From positions 558,001 through 622,000 of the forward strand of contig NZ_CP014309.1 of NCBI RefSeq assembly GCF_001557535.2: 64,000 nt of DNA, read 5' to 3'. Positions 8,827 through 18,324 of the stretch are shown here, one piece after another. Source of the DNA: Burkholderia sp. PAMC 26561 (GTDB taxonomy: Bacteria; Pseudomonadota; Gammaproteobacteria; Burkholderiales; Burkholderiaceae). Position numbers and translations under genes: made by a program. The notes beneath the pieces were generated by a model that saw only the letters and a list, made by a program, of their open reading frames with translations, ran no database searches and was not told the origin of the DNA. The first letter of the stretch is position 1; every line of letters begins with the position of its first letter.

Positions 8827-9054
8827 AATATTCGGTTCGCTGACGCAAACGGCAAATTGAATTAGGAGAGGATTGGGGGCGTCCAGGAGTTTATGTCCAT
8901 TCGTTTCTTGAATCAAATAAATACACATTTTGTTTTTTGAACGAGATGTCCCAACGATGGAACGGTTCCCGTCACAACTGCGATAATTTGAGTCCACTTG
9001 GCGAAACAAAAGTCGTTTAGGACGAGCATTCACTACCATCCGTTCTCGGTAGTC

Positions 9055-10098
9055 TTATAGAGAAATCGTGGACGGGGCGCTAGTTTTCAGCGCACGCCAG
9101 CGGTTAGGCGTGACTCCCTCCCATTGATTGAATATGCGAGAAAACGAATTCAGCTCTTCGAAGCCTAGGAACCAGGCTATCTCGCCCAGATCAAGATTGG
9201 TATTTTCCAGCAACCGATGGGCAACGCGCTGCCTGATCCCATCAAGCCGTTCTTGATAGTGGGTCCCATTTTGAGTGAGTCGCCGTTGCAGCGTTCGCGG
9301 GCTGATCGAGAGTTCAGCAGCAAGCGTTTCAACACTCGGACGTTGTCCGCGCATTCCGCGAAGAAGCGCCGCGTCCACCTGACCATCGAACGTTTGATTT
9401 TTAGAAACGGATGCGAGCTCCGCGTCTAGGCCCGGTACAAGTTCGTGAACCATGCGTTCATCGTGCGTAATAAAAGGTGTCCTCATATCAGCCGATGAGA
9501 AGATGAGCGCATCTATAGGCGCATCGAAACGTATGTCGCATTTGAAATGCCGTGCGAGTTGCGCTTGACGCTTGGTCCGGCGAGCCAGCTCGATCCGCTT
9601 AGGAGCGATTGCACCACCTGAAGCCCTCCCTGCCAACTTGACGGTGGACGCAAAAATGGCGTCGACAAGCAAATCCGGCGCGAAAGCGTCTGCAAGAAGC
9701 CAATGAAACGTAACGGCAGCTTCGCCACCTGTCACGTCGACCCGGACGTCCTCCGGACACGTGAGACGTTTGTAGCGCGAGAGCTTCTTGAACGCGTCTG
9801 CCAGGTCCTTTGAATGAAGCGCGCACGTTGACGCTAGATCAAGTTTGCCATCAAACGCATGGCTACCGATACGGATGCCGATTTCTTCGTCTCCGGCAAC
9901 CTCACCAATGGCTGACCATACAGCAAAAAACAGCCGTGTATCAAGGTGCAGCGTGCCTATCGACGTTGTCGGCCGCGGCACGCCGGCCCTTTCGAGCACA
10001 CGAACAACATTGACCCCAATGGCGTCCAGGCGCGTTAGAAGCGCTACGCTTATAGGCACGGTTTCGGATTGAACGCGCACATTGGGTGTCGGTGTCAT
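9055..10098 (-). CDS. AraC-family regulator with arabinose-binding-like N-terminal domain (OruR/GbdR-like layout)
   Basis: A 347-residue protein. The N-terminal two-thirds resembles the Arabinose_bd_2-type sensing domain (VPISVALLTRLDAIGV, EEIGIRIGSHA, HSKDLADAFKKLSRY). The C-terminal 95 residues contain the double HTH: PSVETLAAELSISPRTLQRRL followed by the signature LGEIAWFLGFEELNSFSRI and GVTPNRWR. Its start codon directly abuts the stop of the upstream SDR gene (10099), so the two form an operon and the regulator probably controls the SDR or the neighbouring OYE. The effector is unknown. Confidence 0.92.
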   Translation of the reverse strand: MTPTPNVRVQSETVPISVALLTRLDAIGVNVVRVLERAGVPRPTTSIGTLHLDTRLFFAVWSAIGEVAGDEEIGIRIGSHAFDGKLDLASTCALHSKDLADAFKKLSRYKRLTCPEDVRVDVTGGEAAVTFHWLLADAFAPDLLVDAIFASTVKLAGRASGGAIAPKRIELARRTKRQAQLARHFKCDIRFDAPIDALIFSSADMRTPFITHDERMVHELVPGLDAELASVSKNQTFDGQVDAALLRGMRGQRPSVETLAAELSISPRTLQRRLTQNGTHYQERLDGIRQRVAHRLLENTNLDLGEIAWFLGFEELNSFSRIFNQWEGVTPNRWRALKTSAPSTISL

Positions 10099-10986
10099 TT
10101 AGGCCGCCTTCTCTTCAGTCGAGCCAATTTTTTTAAGCAACGATACGAGCGACTCGATATCCGCGTCGTCAGCGTCGGTCGAGAGACTTAGGTCGTTCCA
10201 CTGCGCGTCTCCTGCGGCTTGAGCCTTATTCACCATGCTTGCGATCATGACTGCATCCGTTCCTAACAACAGTCGCAAAGGCGGCTCGTCAATACCCGCG
10301 ATCTTCAAGATCGCAAGCGCGGCCTTTTTCGGGTCCCCTATCGGCTTGACCAGTTCACGGAAGGCTAGAAAGGCACCGATGGACTCCCGATACGCCTCTC
10401 CTGGTTGCACAACCGACATTGACGAGCCGGCCCAATCTGTACGGAAGCCACCAGGCTCCACGATCGTGACTTTGATCCCAAGCGGTTTGACCTCTTTCGC
10501 CAACACTTCAGAGAAACCCTCTACCGCCCACTTTGCTGACTGGTAAGCCGAAAGACCCGGTGAGCCGGCACGACCGCCGATAGATGAGATCTGCAGGATA
10601 TGACCCGCCTGCTGTGCCCGCATGACGGGAATCGCAGCGCGCGTGACATTTGCCACGCCGAAGAAGTTCGTCTCAATCTGAGCGCGGAAGTCGTCTTCAT
10701 CACCCTCTTCGATCGACGCGACATTGCCGTATCCGGCGTTATTGACCAACACATCGAGCCGACCGAAAGCATCCACGGCTTCCTTTACCGCTGCCCGAGC
10801 CGAAACCGAATCGGTAACATCCAACGACACAGCACGCACGCTGTCGCCGTATTTTTCGACAAGTTCCGCAAGATCTGACGGCTTTCGCGCGGTGGCAACG
10901 AGCCGATGACCTGCGGCGAGAACCGCTTCTGCCAATGCACGGCCGAGGCCACGTGAACTTCCAGTAATGAGCCAAACTGAAGACAT
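10099..10986 (-). CDS. Short-chain dehydrogenase/reductase (classical SDR)
   Basis: A 295-residue classical SDR. It has the Rossmann glycine motif TGSSRGLG at residues 8-15, the NNAGYG motif, active-site Ser in ISSIGGRAG, and YQSAKWA with catalytic Tyr and Lys, then VEPGGFRTDW. Reaction: NAD(P)-dependent carbonyl/alcohol interconversion; the substrate cannot be told. It is the first gene of a two-gene unit with the AraC regulator and is related to the SDR at 16838, which shares the VEPGGFRT segment and length class. The ATG is preceded by AAAGGAGTT. Confidence 0.93.
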   Translation of the reverse strand: MSSVWLITGSSRGLGRALAEAVLAAGHRLVATARKPSDLAELVEKYGDSVRAVSLDVTDSVSARAAVKEAVDAFGRLDVLVNNAGYGNVASIEEGDEDDFRAQIETNFFGVANVTRAAIPVMRAQQAGHILQISSIGGRAGSPGLSAYQSAKWAVEGFSEVLAKEVKPLGIKVTIVEPGGFRTDWAGSSMSVVQPGEAYRESIGAFLAFRELVKPIGDPKKAALAILKIAGIDEPPLRLLLGTDAVMIASMVNKAQAAGDAQWNDLSLSTDADDADIESLVSLLKKIGSTEEKAA

Positions 10987-11192
10987 GCGATAACTCCTTT
11001 GAGTTGAACCCTGCAGCCGAGGTGGATGCGATGAACAGATCTTAGGAGTGTTATGAAGAGACCTCTAATCTAATCGCGCCAACTTGTCATCAGATCATTC
11101 TTCGCTCGAACGGCGGACGGTCAACATCCTCTATGGCTAACATCACGAACCAGGACAACGCAATTGTCTGAACAACGCAGTGCATTTTGCTT

Positions 11193-12212
11193 TTAGTAAC
11201 TGCGCGCGTCGCGCGCCAGCTGTGCTGATGTCTTTTCCCTTAAAATCTGACTCGGTGATGCAGGGCTAGACATCAACCTGCCACGAGTCAAGAGCTTCAG
11301 TGTCATCACCATCAGAGCACCGACAATCAGGTTTGCAGCGACAAAGAGCACTTCTGCGAGCCATTCAATCACGCCGGTAGAACCTCGCTCGACCAGTCGC
11401 ATTGCAAGCGTAGGCAACGCCGCAACGCCAAAACTGAAAGACCAATAAGACGCCGTGAACGCTCGGCCGCGAATCCACGGAAGCAGACGCACAAGCAGCA
11501 GCGCTTGGTAAAGCCCGTAACCCATCAGCATGTGCGCGAATATGTCAGGAACGCCACTGGTTAAACTCATGTAAGCGACACCCCCAACCGCGGCCGGGGC
11601 GATCTGAATACCGAGGGTAGGTCGAAGAGCGTCGGGCAAAGAGTCGTAAGCCATAGCGCGGTGAAGCACGAGGGATTCGATTGCGATCCAGAAAAACAAG
11701 CCAACGCCGAAAAACAGCATTCCTACTTGGGGTAGCCCAAAAGCGGCCGCAGCAGTCGCCGTAACGAAATTCGGGGCGACGGTCGGCAGATAGATCGCTG
11801 GCGTTATGAGCGCTGCCCGACGGCTTCCTTGCCACAATTTCCCATGTAAATAAATTCCAAGTACCACCTGCGCCACCACTGCCATTGCGAAGATGACGGC
11901 GGCGATCGTCCGCCCATATGGCAGTAGTGCCATTGACGCCAGCAAACTCGAGACCGGCACCAACGCGGCGAATGAAGACTGCACCGGATTGAGGAGCTCG
12001 GAGCGAGCCTCGCGCGTATGGCGTAGCCACTTGTAACTGTAGCGTGCCAATGCAAACAACCAAAGCGCAATACCAATCGCGCTCAGTGCCACCGCAAAGT
12101 CAGCGGGTAATCGCCAGACACGGACAGCGACGTCCCAGGCGTTTGCGCTTGCCAGTACGCCTACCACTATGCCGAAGAAAGCCACCGGCATTTGGACGCG
12201 ATCTTCGCTCAT
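11193..12212 (-). CDS. tehA: TehA/SLAC1-family (TDT) transporter
   Basis: A 339-residue integral membrane protein with about ten transmembrane segments. Recognisable TDT-family features are MPVAFFGIVVGVLASANAW at the N-terminus (the FG-x-x-x-G type opening of TM1), YLPTVAPNFVTATAAAA and LGIQIAPAAVGGVAYMS, the paired proline-kinked helices that line the pore in SLAC1/TehA. Family members are anion channels or C4-dicarboxylate/tellurite resistance permeases. Monocistronic, with about 540 nt of upstream DNA that includes a perfect hairpin. The symbol is used for the family; the true substrate is not deducible. Confidence 0.85.
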   Translation of the reverse strand: MSEDRVQMPVAFFGIVVGVLASANAWDVAVRVWRLPADFAVALSAIGIALWLFALARYSYKWLRHTREARSELLNPVQSSFAALVPVSSLLASMALLPYGRTIAAVIFAMAVVAQVVLGIYLHGKLWQGSRRAALITPAIYLPTVAPNFVTATAAAAFGLPQVGMLFFGVGLFFWIAIESLVLHRAMAYDSLPDALRPTLGIQIAPAAVGGVAYMSLTSGVPDIFAHMLMGYGLYQALLLVRLLPWIRGRAFTASYWSFSFGVAALPTLAMRLVERGSTGVIEWLAEVLFVAANLIVGALMVMTLKLLTRGRLMSSPASPSQILREKTSAQLARDARSY

Positions 12213-12756
12213 CTCTCAGCTCCAACAGTATTTGTTTTCATCACCTGATCCGCCGGAGTGGACCGCGAAGACATTAAAGCAGGTAAGTCGTTAAGTTTCT
12301 CCCCGCCGTGCCCAGGCGCTGAACGGCCGGTCTATATTGACCTTGAAAATAATATATTCGTTGGCCAGCCTGGGTAGACAAACAGTGCTCGGGTCGATAC
12401 TTGACAAGGCTCAGCATCATGTTTCTTCTTAAAAGCGCGGCGGTCCACAGCAGCGCCGATACGAGCAATTATCCGTGCATCCCGCCCCGAGCGAGTAGTG
12501 CAATCGTCTCCATTTACAATGTCATCGTCTCAAAGCCGATCTAACGTTTAATCAGTAAGCGACGGTGCATCGGCTATGTCCGATGCACCGCTCGGCCGCG
12601 CGAGTCGAACAGTTACCTGCTCGCCCCAACAGGTTTTGTTCACAGGCATGCCAAGTCCCAAGATACCGGTACCGACTTCTCAAGCGAGGATGGCATGGCA
12701 TGACATAGACACACGTGCCAAGGCGGGCGACGGCCCGTCCGGCCCGAGCATGCGAG
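12213..12756. other. Intergenic region upstream of tehA
   Basis: This is 544 nt with no supported gene. It contains the 12563-12590 hairpin and short AT-rich patches near 12340-12360. Open frames here are short and unlike any family I recognise. Confidence 0.4.
12563..12590. terminator. Perfect 11-bp hairpin downstream of methyltransferase
   Basis: CGGTGCATCGG and CCGATGCACCG pair perfectly around a 6-nt loop. It is about 170 nt past the minus-strand methyltransferase stop. No U-tract is present. It could be a terminator, a protein-binding palindrome or a remnant of a mobile element end. Confidence 0.4.
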
Positions 12757-13557
12757 CTACATTGGCACGAGACCACGAACCGCATTGGCTTTCGCGTCAC
12801 AAACGATCTGGCCGACCTCGTTGGTTCGCATGAGAGTGCGAACGCGCCATCTTAGTAATTCGGCCCTGCTGGAAGCCATCGCGGCCACTGTCTCAGCAAG
12901 ACCCCCAATCAGCATGCTAGTGCTCCAAAACTCATCGAAGTTGCCGAAGATCCGTTGCACCGAGATCACCCGGGTCTCTACGGACTCGAGGCCAGAGGCG
13001 GCCCAAACCCTTTGCAGCGCCTTTAGCCCCGAGACCTCGGCTTGAGGGGGCATCGGTAACTTCACGCTCATACGGGCGAGTTCAGAGCGAATGGGCTCAA
13101 ACGGGAGCCCGCCACCGGCAATGTCCCATGCGTAAGCAGCAACTAGGCCGCCAGGCCTGACCACACGAGTCATTTCAGCAACCCCTCCAGCGGGGTTCGG
13201 GACGAAGAAAATCACAAGAGCCATTACAGCGGCATCGAAGCGGTCATCATCAAATGGCAGCGCCATCGCGTCGGCCTGCTGGAAGACTGCACTACCAACA
13301 GCCTTCCGTTTGCGGGCGAAATCTAGTTGGTCTTCAGACTGGTCAATTGCCTGAGTTTCGTGTGGCATACAGCGACTGATCAACGATTCGGTGAAGGCAC
13401 CGTTACCGCATCCAACATCTATCCACCTCTTCCCATGCGGCAGGGCAAGCCAGTCTAGAAACTCATTGGCGACCAACTGACTCCAGATTCCCATGCCCCG
13501 CTCGTATGCGGCTCCGTCGTCAAAACGAATGGGCTGCTCCCCTTTTGACATCGTCAT
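12757..13557 (-). CDS. Class I SAM-dependent methyltransferase
   Basis: A 266-residue Rossmann methyltransferase. Motif I is WIDVGCGNGAFTE, the acidic post-I residue lies in AIDQSEDQL, ADAMALPFDDDRFDAAV spans motifs II/III, and RVVRPGGLVAAYAWD is motif IV/V. It resembles the Methyltransf_11/25 group (UbiE-like), whose substrates are diverse. The start at 13557 has a perfect AGGAGG Shine-Dalgarno with 5-nt spacing; a second Met two codons later is less well placed. No linked biosynthetic genes point to a substrate. Confidence 0.88.
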   Translation of the reverse strand: MTMSKGEQPIRFDDGAAYERGMGIWSQLVANEFLDWLALPHGKRWIDVGCGNGAFTESLISRCMPHETQAIDQSEDQLDFARKRKAVGSAVFQQADAMALPFDDDRFDAAVMALVIFFVPNPAGGVAEMTRVVRPGGLVAAYAWDIAGGGLPFEPIRSELARMSVKLPMPPQAEVSGLKALQRVWAASGLESVETRVISVQRIFGNFDEFWSTSMLIGGLAETVAAMASSRAELLRWRVRTLMRTNEVGQIVCDAKANAVRGLVPM

Positions 13558-14164
13558 TCAAACCTCCTGATGAAAAGTTGCGTGCGTACCTTACGAAGAA
13601 TCCGGAAGGTTGGCGTTTGCGTGCTCGTTCCTCTTTTTCCGAGCCTGGCGCCAAGCTGGTGAAAAAGTGTAGCAAAGCGATCGGGATCTCCCAGCGCCGG
13701 AGCGTCCTTGCGTTTCGGCAGACCAACGGGTACCAAAAAGCTCGGCCATGTAGCGATGCTAGATTGGCGCGATCGGATTGGTTATCCGTGTGAAATCCTC
13801 TTAAAGTCCTTCTAACGCTTCCGGTTCTACTTATCTTAGATGTCTTGACGTGCTTTCGACCGATTCATTTTTAAGCGTTGGTAGTCGTCGTCAATACGGA
13901 CGTTGAACAAATTGTTTCAGGTCTGGCTAAGCGCAACTTTAAGCCTCAGGCGACGGTTCGTGTGGGGCGATGGCAGGAGTCCACGTATGGTTGGCAGCAT
14001 TCGCCGTCCGTTGAGCGTTGCGATACTTCGATCTTGATCCGATACTGGATTTCGATCATCTAGTCGTACGTCGCGTGGCCCGCGCCGTTGGAAGCAGCTG
14101 CATTTTCTTAAATTGACAGTTTGCGTCGACTCCTGGTCGACGCCACGCCCCTACAGGATCTATT
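13558..14164. other. Intergenic region upstream of catalase
   Basis: A 607-nt interval between divergent genes, the methyltransferase and the catalase. It must hold both promoters. I found no coding remnant I can identify and no repeat. Confidence 0.4.
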
Positions 14165-15616
14165 GTGAACAAATTAACTACCGCATTTGGCGCACCAGTT
14201 GCGGACAATCAAAACATACGCACCGCGGGGCCGCGCGGTCCGGCGTTATTGGAAGACGTATGGTTTCTGGAAAAGCTCGCGCATTTCGATCGCGAGGTCA
14301 TTCCCGAACGTCGTATGCATGCAAAAGGATCCGGTGCGTTTGGAACCTTTACCGTGACGCATGACATCACTCAGTACACCAAAGCAAACATTTTTTCTGA
14401 AATCGGAAAGACGACCGAGATGTTCACGCGCTTCTCAACCGTTGCAGGTGAACGGGGCGCGGCCGACGCCGAACGCGACATTCGTGGGTTTTCCATGAAG
14501 TTCTACACAGAACAAGGCAACTGGGATCTTGTCGGAAACAACACGCCTGTTTTTTTCCTGCGCGATCCGCTGAAGTTCCCCGATCTGAACCACGCAATCA
14601 AGCGCGACCCCCGAACCGGTCTGCGAAGCGCCCAAAATAACTGGGATTTCTGGACACAACTTCCTGAAGCGCTCCATCAAGTTACGATAGTCATGAGTGA
14701 CCGCGGACTTCCCAAAACGTTCCGACACATGCACGGGTTTGGCAGCCACACTTACAGTTTCATCAATGCAGCGAACCGACGCTTTTGGGTGAAATTTCAC
14801 TTCCGCACGCAGCAAGGCATTTGGAACTTGACGGATGCGCAAGCCGAGAGCGCTGCCGGTAGTGATCGTGAAACGCACCATCGTGACCTGTACGAATCGA
14901 TCGAACGCAAGGACTTCCCGAGGTGGACGTTGTCGGTCCAGATCATGCCGGAAGACGAAGCGGCTACCTATAATATTAATCCGTTCGATTTGACGAAGGT
15001 CTGGCCAAAAAGCGACTATCCGTTGATCGAAGTTGGCTTCATGGAGTTAAACCGCAATCCCGAGAACCATTTCGCTGACGTGGAACAAGCCGCCTTTGCG
15101 CCGGCCAATGTGGTTCCAGGCATCAGCTTCTCGCCCGACAAAATGCTGCAGGGGCGTCTTTTCGCATACGGGGACGCTCAACGCTATCGCTTAAGCGTCA
15201 ATTACCATCAAATCCCAGTGAACGCGCCGCGCGGGGCCCGATACGTTCATAGTTACCATCGCGACGGCTTGATGCGAGTCGATGCGAATATGGGGGGCGC
15301 TACGCCGTACGAGCCGAACACTCGAGGCGAATGGCAGGAACAACCCGATTTCCGTGAACCCCCCTTGTCACTTGAGGGAGCGGCTGACCACTGGAATCAC
15401 CGCGTTGATGACGACTATTACTCCCAGCCCGGCAATTTGTTCCGCAGCATGAGCGCGGAACAACAACAGGCGCTGTTTGACAACACCGCGCGCGCGATGA
15501 AAGGCGTGTCGGTACCTGTCAAGGAACTCCATATCAAGCACTGTAAAAGAGCCGACGCGCGATACGGCGAGGGCGTAGCCAGCGCGATCGAAGCGCTGGA
15601 AAGCAGGTTGCCCTGA
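14165..15616 (+). CDS. katA: Monofunctional heme catalase (small-subunit, clade 3 type)
   Basis: A 483-residue catalase of the small-subunit class, decomposing hydrogen peroxide. The distal His is His52 in [16 protein letters not shown], followed by [16 protein letters not shown], the distal Asn in [13 protein letters not shown], and the proximal heme-ligand Tyr in [16 protein letters not shown]. The length and the absence of a C-terminal flavodoxin-like domain exclude the large-subunit KatE type. No signal peptide is seen, so it should be cytoplasmic. It is followed by a long perfect hairpin and an SDR gene on the same strand. No OxyR gene is adjacent. Confidence 0.95.
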   Translation: MNKLTTAFGAPVADNQNIRTAGPRGPALLEDVWFLEKLAHFDREVIPERRMHAKGSGAFGTFTVTHDITQYTKANIFSEIGKTTEMFTRFSTVAGERGAADAERDIRGFSMKFYTEQGNWDLVGNNTPVFFLRDPLKFPDLNHAIKRDPRTGLRSAQNNWDFWTQLPEALHQVTIVMSDRGLPKTFRHMHGFGSHTYSFINAANRRFWVKFHFRTQQGIWNLTDAQAESAAGSDRETHHRDLYESIERKDFPRWTLSVQIMPEDEAATYNINPFDLTKVWPKSDYPLIEVGFMELNRNPENHFADVEQAAFAPANVVPGISFSPDKMLQGRLFAYGDAQRYRLSVNYHQIPVNAPRGARYVHSYHRDGLMRVDANMGGATPYEPNTRGEWQEQPDFREPPLSLEGAADHWNHRVDDDYYSQPGNLFRSMSAEQQQALFDNTARAMKGVSVPVKELHIKHCKRADARYGEGVASAIEALESRLP

Positions 15617-15664
15617 GAAGCTCGCTGCATCTGCGAATACGCTGTATCCCGGCTTGCCGCAACT

Positions 15665-15699
15665 GAGACATTCGCAATCGAGGCGATTGCGAATGTCTC
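15665..15699 (+). terminator. Perfect 16-bp stem-loop after catalase
   Basis: GAGACATTCGCAATCG and CGATTGCGAATGTCTC pair perfectly around a 3-nt loop, and a run of six T lies about 10 nt further on. The strong stem 49 nt after the catalase stop fits an intrinsic terminator, although the T-run is displaced. Confidence 0.65.
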
Positions 15700-15725
15700 C
15701 CTATCAATCTTTTTTGAGAAATTCG

Positions 15726-16514
15726 ATGACACTTACAACACCATCCACCGTCCTGATCACCGGTGCCTCAAGCGGCATTGGTGCAACCTACGCCGAGCGC
15801 TTTGCCAAACGAGGACACAATCTCGTGTTAGTCGCACGCGATCTGGACCGCCTCGAACAGGCAGCCGCGCGCCTACGCAGCGAGCATGGCGTATCGGTCG
15901 ACGTGCTAAAGGCCGATCTGACTGAGCGCGAAGACCTCGCTCACGTGGAACGCCGCCTTCAAGACGACGATTCGATCGATATTCTTATCAACAACGCGGG
16001 TGCTACAGCACCGGGCGGATTTCAAGCGACCACTGTCGATCAGCAAGAGTTTCTGATCCAACTTCACATTACGGCTGTGATGCGCTTGAGCTCGGCGGTG
16101 GTAAAGCGATTCGTGGCAAACGGAGCCGGCACTATTGTAAATATCTCTTCAGTGCTCGCGCTCGCACCCGAGTATCCGCTTGGCGTGTATTCGGCGACGA
16201 AGGCTTTCGTGCTGACCTATTCCCAGTCGTTGCATGCCGAGTTGGGTTCGCGTGGCGTGTATGTGCAAGCGGTGATGCCCGCAGCCACACGGACTGAAAT
16301 CTGGGAACGCGCCGGACACAATATTGCTGCGGTTCAGGGGCTCATGGAAGTTGCCGACCTCGTCGACGCTGCCCTGGTCGGGTTCGACCGTCGCGAGTTG
16401 ATCACAATTCCGCCCTTGCCCGACGCTCAGCAGTGGCTTGACTTTGATGCGGCGCGACAGGCGATGTTGCCTAACTTCGGTCAGGAACACGCAGCCGAGC
16501 GTTATCAAAAATGA
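15726..16514 (+). CDS. Short-chain dehydrogenase/reductase
   Basis: A 262-residue SDR. The start at 15726 (MTLTTPSTVLITG) places the glycine motif TGASSGIG at about residues 12-19 as usual; the longer frame overlaps the catalase terminator and is rejected. NNAGATAPGG, the catalytic Ser in NISSVLAL and YSATKAF with Tyr/Lys are all present, so it should be active. The closest layout is the DltE/YdfG-like SDR group. Its substrate is unknown. It may be cotranscribed weakly with the catalase despite the intervening hairpin. Confidence 0.92.
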   Translation: MTLTTPSTVLITGASSGIGATYAERFAKRGHNLVLVARDLDRLEQAAARLRSEHGVSVDVLKADLTEREDLAHVERRLQDDDSIDILINNAGATAPGGFQATTVDQQEFLIQLHITAVMRLSSAVVKRFVANGAGTIVNISSVLALAPEYPLGVYSATKAFVLTYSQSLHAELGSRGVYVQAVMPAATRTEIWERAGHNIAAVQGLMEVADLVDAALVGFDRRELITIPPLPDAQQWLDFDAARQAMLPNFGQEHAAERYQK

Positions 16515-16837
16515 AGCGCCTTGCAACCCGTCAAACGTACGAACGCTGACATCTTAATGCGCGATGGGCGTGTTGTCTTATAGCGTTCTTGTTTAATCGG
16601 CACGTTTGGGAGCACGGGTGCATAGACAAATGCACTCCCCAAGACGATGCCAAAAGAAGATGTCGACGAGTCATGGGTGCGGCGTCGCGGCACACCCTCT
16701 CCGGTAAATCCAATTCGACCATCTTGCACGAGGGACTCCCGTCTCAAACGACATCGAGGGTCGATTGGATGCGCTTTTCGCAACTCTTAACAAGGGAGCG
16801 TGCGTCGCATCAATACTCACAATAGTTAGGAGTTTTC
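16515..16837. other. Intergenic region between two SDR genes; part is duplicated at 22.3 kb
   Basis: A 323-nt interval. Its second half (about 16704-16770, beginning GGTAAATCCAATTCGACC) has a diverged copy at about 22312-22383, directly in front of a truncated copy of the following SDR gene. No gene was recognised here. Confidence 0.45.
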
Positions 16838-17671
16838 ATGTCCCGTCCAGTCTGGTTGATTACTGGTTGTTCAAGTGGTTTGGGTTACGCTTTAGCCAGC
16901 GCAGCGCTCCGCCATGGCAACCGAGTTGTGCTTACTGCTCGTAACACGGTAGCGCTTGAGGGACTACTCAGCGCATATCCTGAAACCGCACTTGTCGCGT
17001 CCCTAGATGTTACAAAAGGCAATGATATAGAGCGCGTAGTTCGAGAAGCTGAGGCCCGGTTTGGTGCGATTGATGTCTTGGTGAACAACGCGGGAGTTGG
17101 CTATCTGGCGGCTGTTGAAGAAGGAAGCGAAGACGATATCAGATGGCAATTCGATACCAACTTTTTCGGGGCTGCGAACCTGATTCGAGCTGTGTTGCCG
17201 GGTATGCGCCGTCATCGTCAAGGTACCATCATCAACATCTCGTCAATGGCGGGTGTGGTCAGCTATGCCGGCATGGGCTATTACGCTGCAAGCAAGTTTG
17301 CCTTAGAAGGGCTTACGGAAGCGCTGTGGCAAGAGGTAGAACCACTTGGCATTCGCGTCATGCTTGTTGAACCTGGCGGCTTCAGAACCGGGATTGTACA
17401 GCGCAACCGGATGAGCGAGCAGATCGAGGCATATGCTGATACTGCGGGAGCCTTCCGCCAATTTGTTTCGAGCGCCGGCGAGAGCGTCTATCCGGGCGAT
17501 CCGGAAAAAGCAGCGAAAGTCATCATTGACATGGTTGCGGCCGACAACAAACCGCACCGTTTGATTCTTGGTAGCGACGCCTATCCTGCCATTGTCGCTA
17601 GTCTTGACGCACAGCAATCGGAATATGCCGAGTATGAAGCGGTAAGCCGTAGCACCGACTTCAACGGATAG
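16838..17671 (+). CDS. Short-chain dehydrogenase/reductase
   Basis: A 277-residue classical SDR with TGCSSGLG near residues 9-16, NNAGVGYLAA, the catalytic Ser in NISSMAGV and YYAASKFALEGL containing Tyr and Lys, followed by VEPGGFRTGIV. It has a TAGGAG ribosome-binding site. It belongs to the same subgroup as the SDR at 10099. A 5' portion of this gene and some of its upstream DNA are duplicated as a pseudogene at 22312-22539. It is convergent with an HxlR regulator. Confidence 0.93.
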   Translation: MSRPVWLITGCSSGLGYALASAALRHGNRVVLTARNTVALEGLLSAYPETALVASLDVTKGNDIERVVREAEARFGAIDVLVNNAGVGYLAAVEEGSEDDIRWQFDTNFFGAANLIRAVLPGMRRHRQGTIINISSMAGVVSYAGMGYYAASKFALEGLTEALWQEVEPLGIRVMLVEPGGFRTGIVQRNRMSEQIEAYADTAGAFRQFVSSAGESVYPGDPEKAAKVIIDMVAADNKPHRLILGSDAYPAIVASLDAQQSEYAEYEAVSRSTDFNG

Positions 17672-17827
17672 GATCCGGCGAGAGGTCCCGTTTTGTCAGA
17701 TCAGCCCGACTTCCCTCAGGGGAAGAGTGCGGGTATGCCCAGATCTACCAGCGTGTACCCCAAAATGTTCTAGGCGTTGATCCGCGGGTTCGCACGCCAG
17801 GTCGGTGTTGACAATGAATGCCTCGAG

Positions 17828-18226
17828 CTAGGCAGACTGTCGGCTGTCCCGCTGCTCGAACGTCGAGATCCGCTCGTCATGCGCATTTTGGGCGGCTCGC
17901 ACCGCGCCCCCGTACGCTGCAGTCCACGCAAGCAAACTGCTGACTGGCTCGTTCAGCGTACGCCCGAGTTCGGTGAACGAGTATTCAACGCCAAGGGGAG
18001 CGGTATCGATTACGTGCCGTTTAACGAGTCCATTTCGCTCCAGGCGCCGCAAACACTGGATCAGACTTTTTTGTGAAATGCCCGAGATATCGCGACGTAT
18101 CGCATTGAAACGCCGGCGCCCTTGGTGATCGCAAAGTGAGCCGAACACCAGAATTGTCCACTTATCACCAAGAAGATCGAGTAAAACCCGATCCTCGCGA
18201 AGCGTTATATCGAACAATTTGGACAT
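17828..18226 (-). CDS. HxlR-family (MarR-like) winged-helix regulator
   Basis: A 132-residue regulator. I chose the ATG at 18226 (MSKLFDITLRED), preceded by GAGGAAA; a TTG start twelve codons upstream is also open. HxlR features are LLGDKWTILVFGSL, RRRFNAIRRDISGISQKSLIQCLRRLERNGLV (HTH and recognition helix) and VEYSFTELGRTL in the wing. Here the usual Cys of redox-sensing relatives is not at the N-terminus, although a Cys lies in SLCDHQ. It is divergent from the amidohydrolase at 18325, its likely target. Confidence 0.92.
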   Translation of the reverse strand: MSKLFDITLREDRVLLDLLGDKWTILVFGSLCDHQGRRRFNAIRRDISGISQKSLIQCLRRLERNGLVKRHVIDTAPLGVEYSFTELGRTLNEPVSSLLAWTAAYGGAVRAAQNAHDERISTFEQRDSRQSA

Positions 18227-18240
18227 ACGTGCGGTTTCCT

Positions 18241-18280
18241 CAAGGTGACTTAGTGTCGTCAAGGTGCGTATTTTACACTA
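18241..18280. promoter_or_regulatory. Candidate HxlR operator region
   Basis: The 98-nt HxlR/amidohydrolase divergent gap contains two direct CAAGGTG repeats (18241 and 18260) and TAGTGT...ACACTA arms (18251-18256 and 18275-18280). The spacing near two helical turns is typical of a dimeric regulator site. Function is inferred. Confidence 0.4.
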
Positions 18281-18324
18281 GGTTACCAGCTGATACCATT
18301 CAACGTTCATCCTAAGGAATTCTC

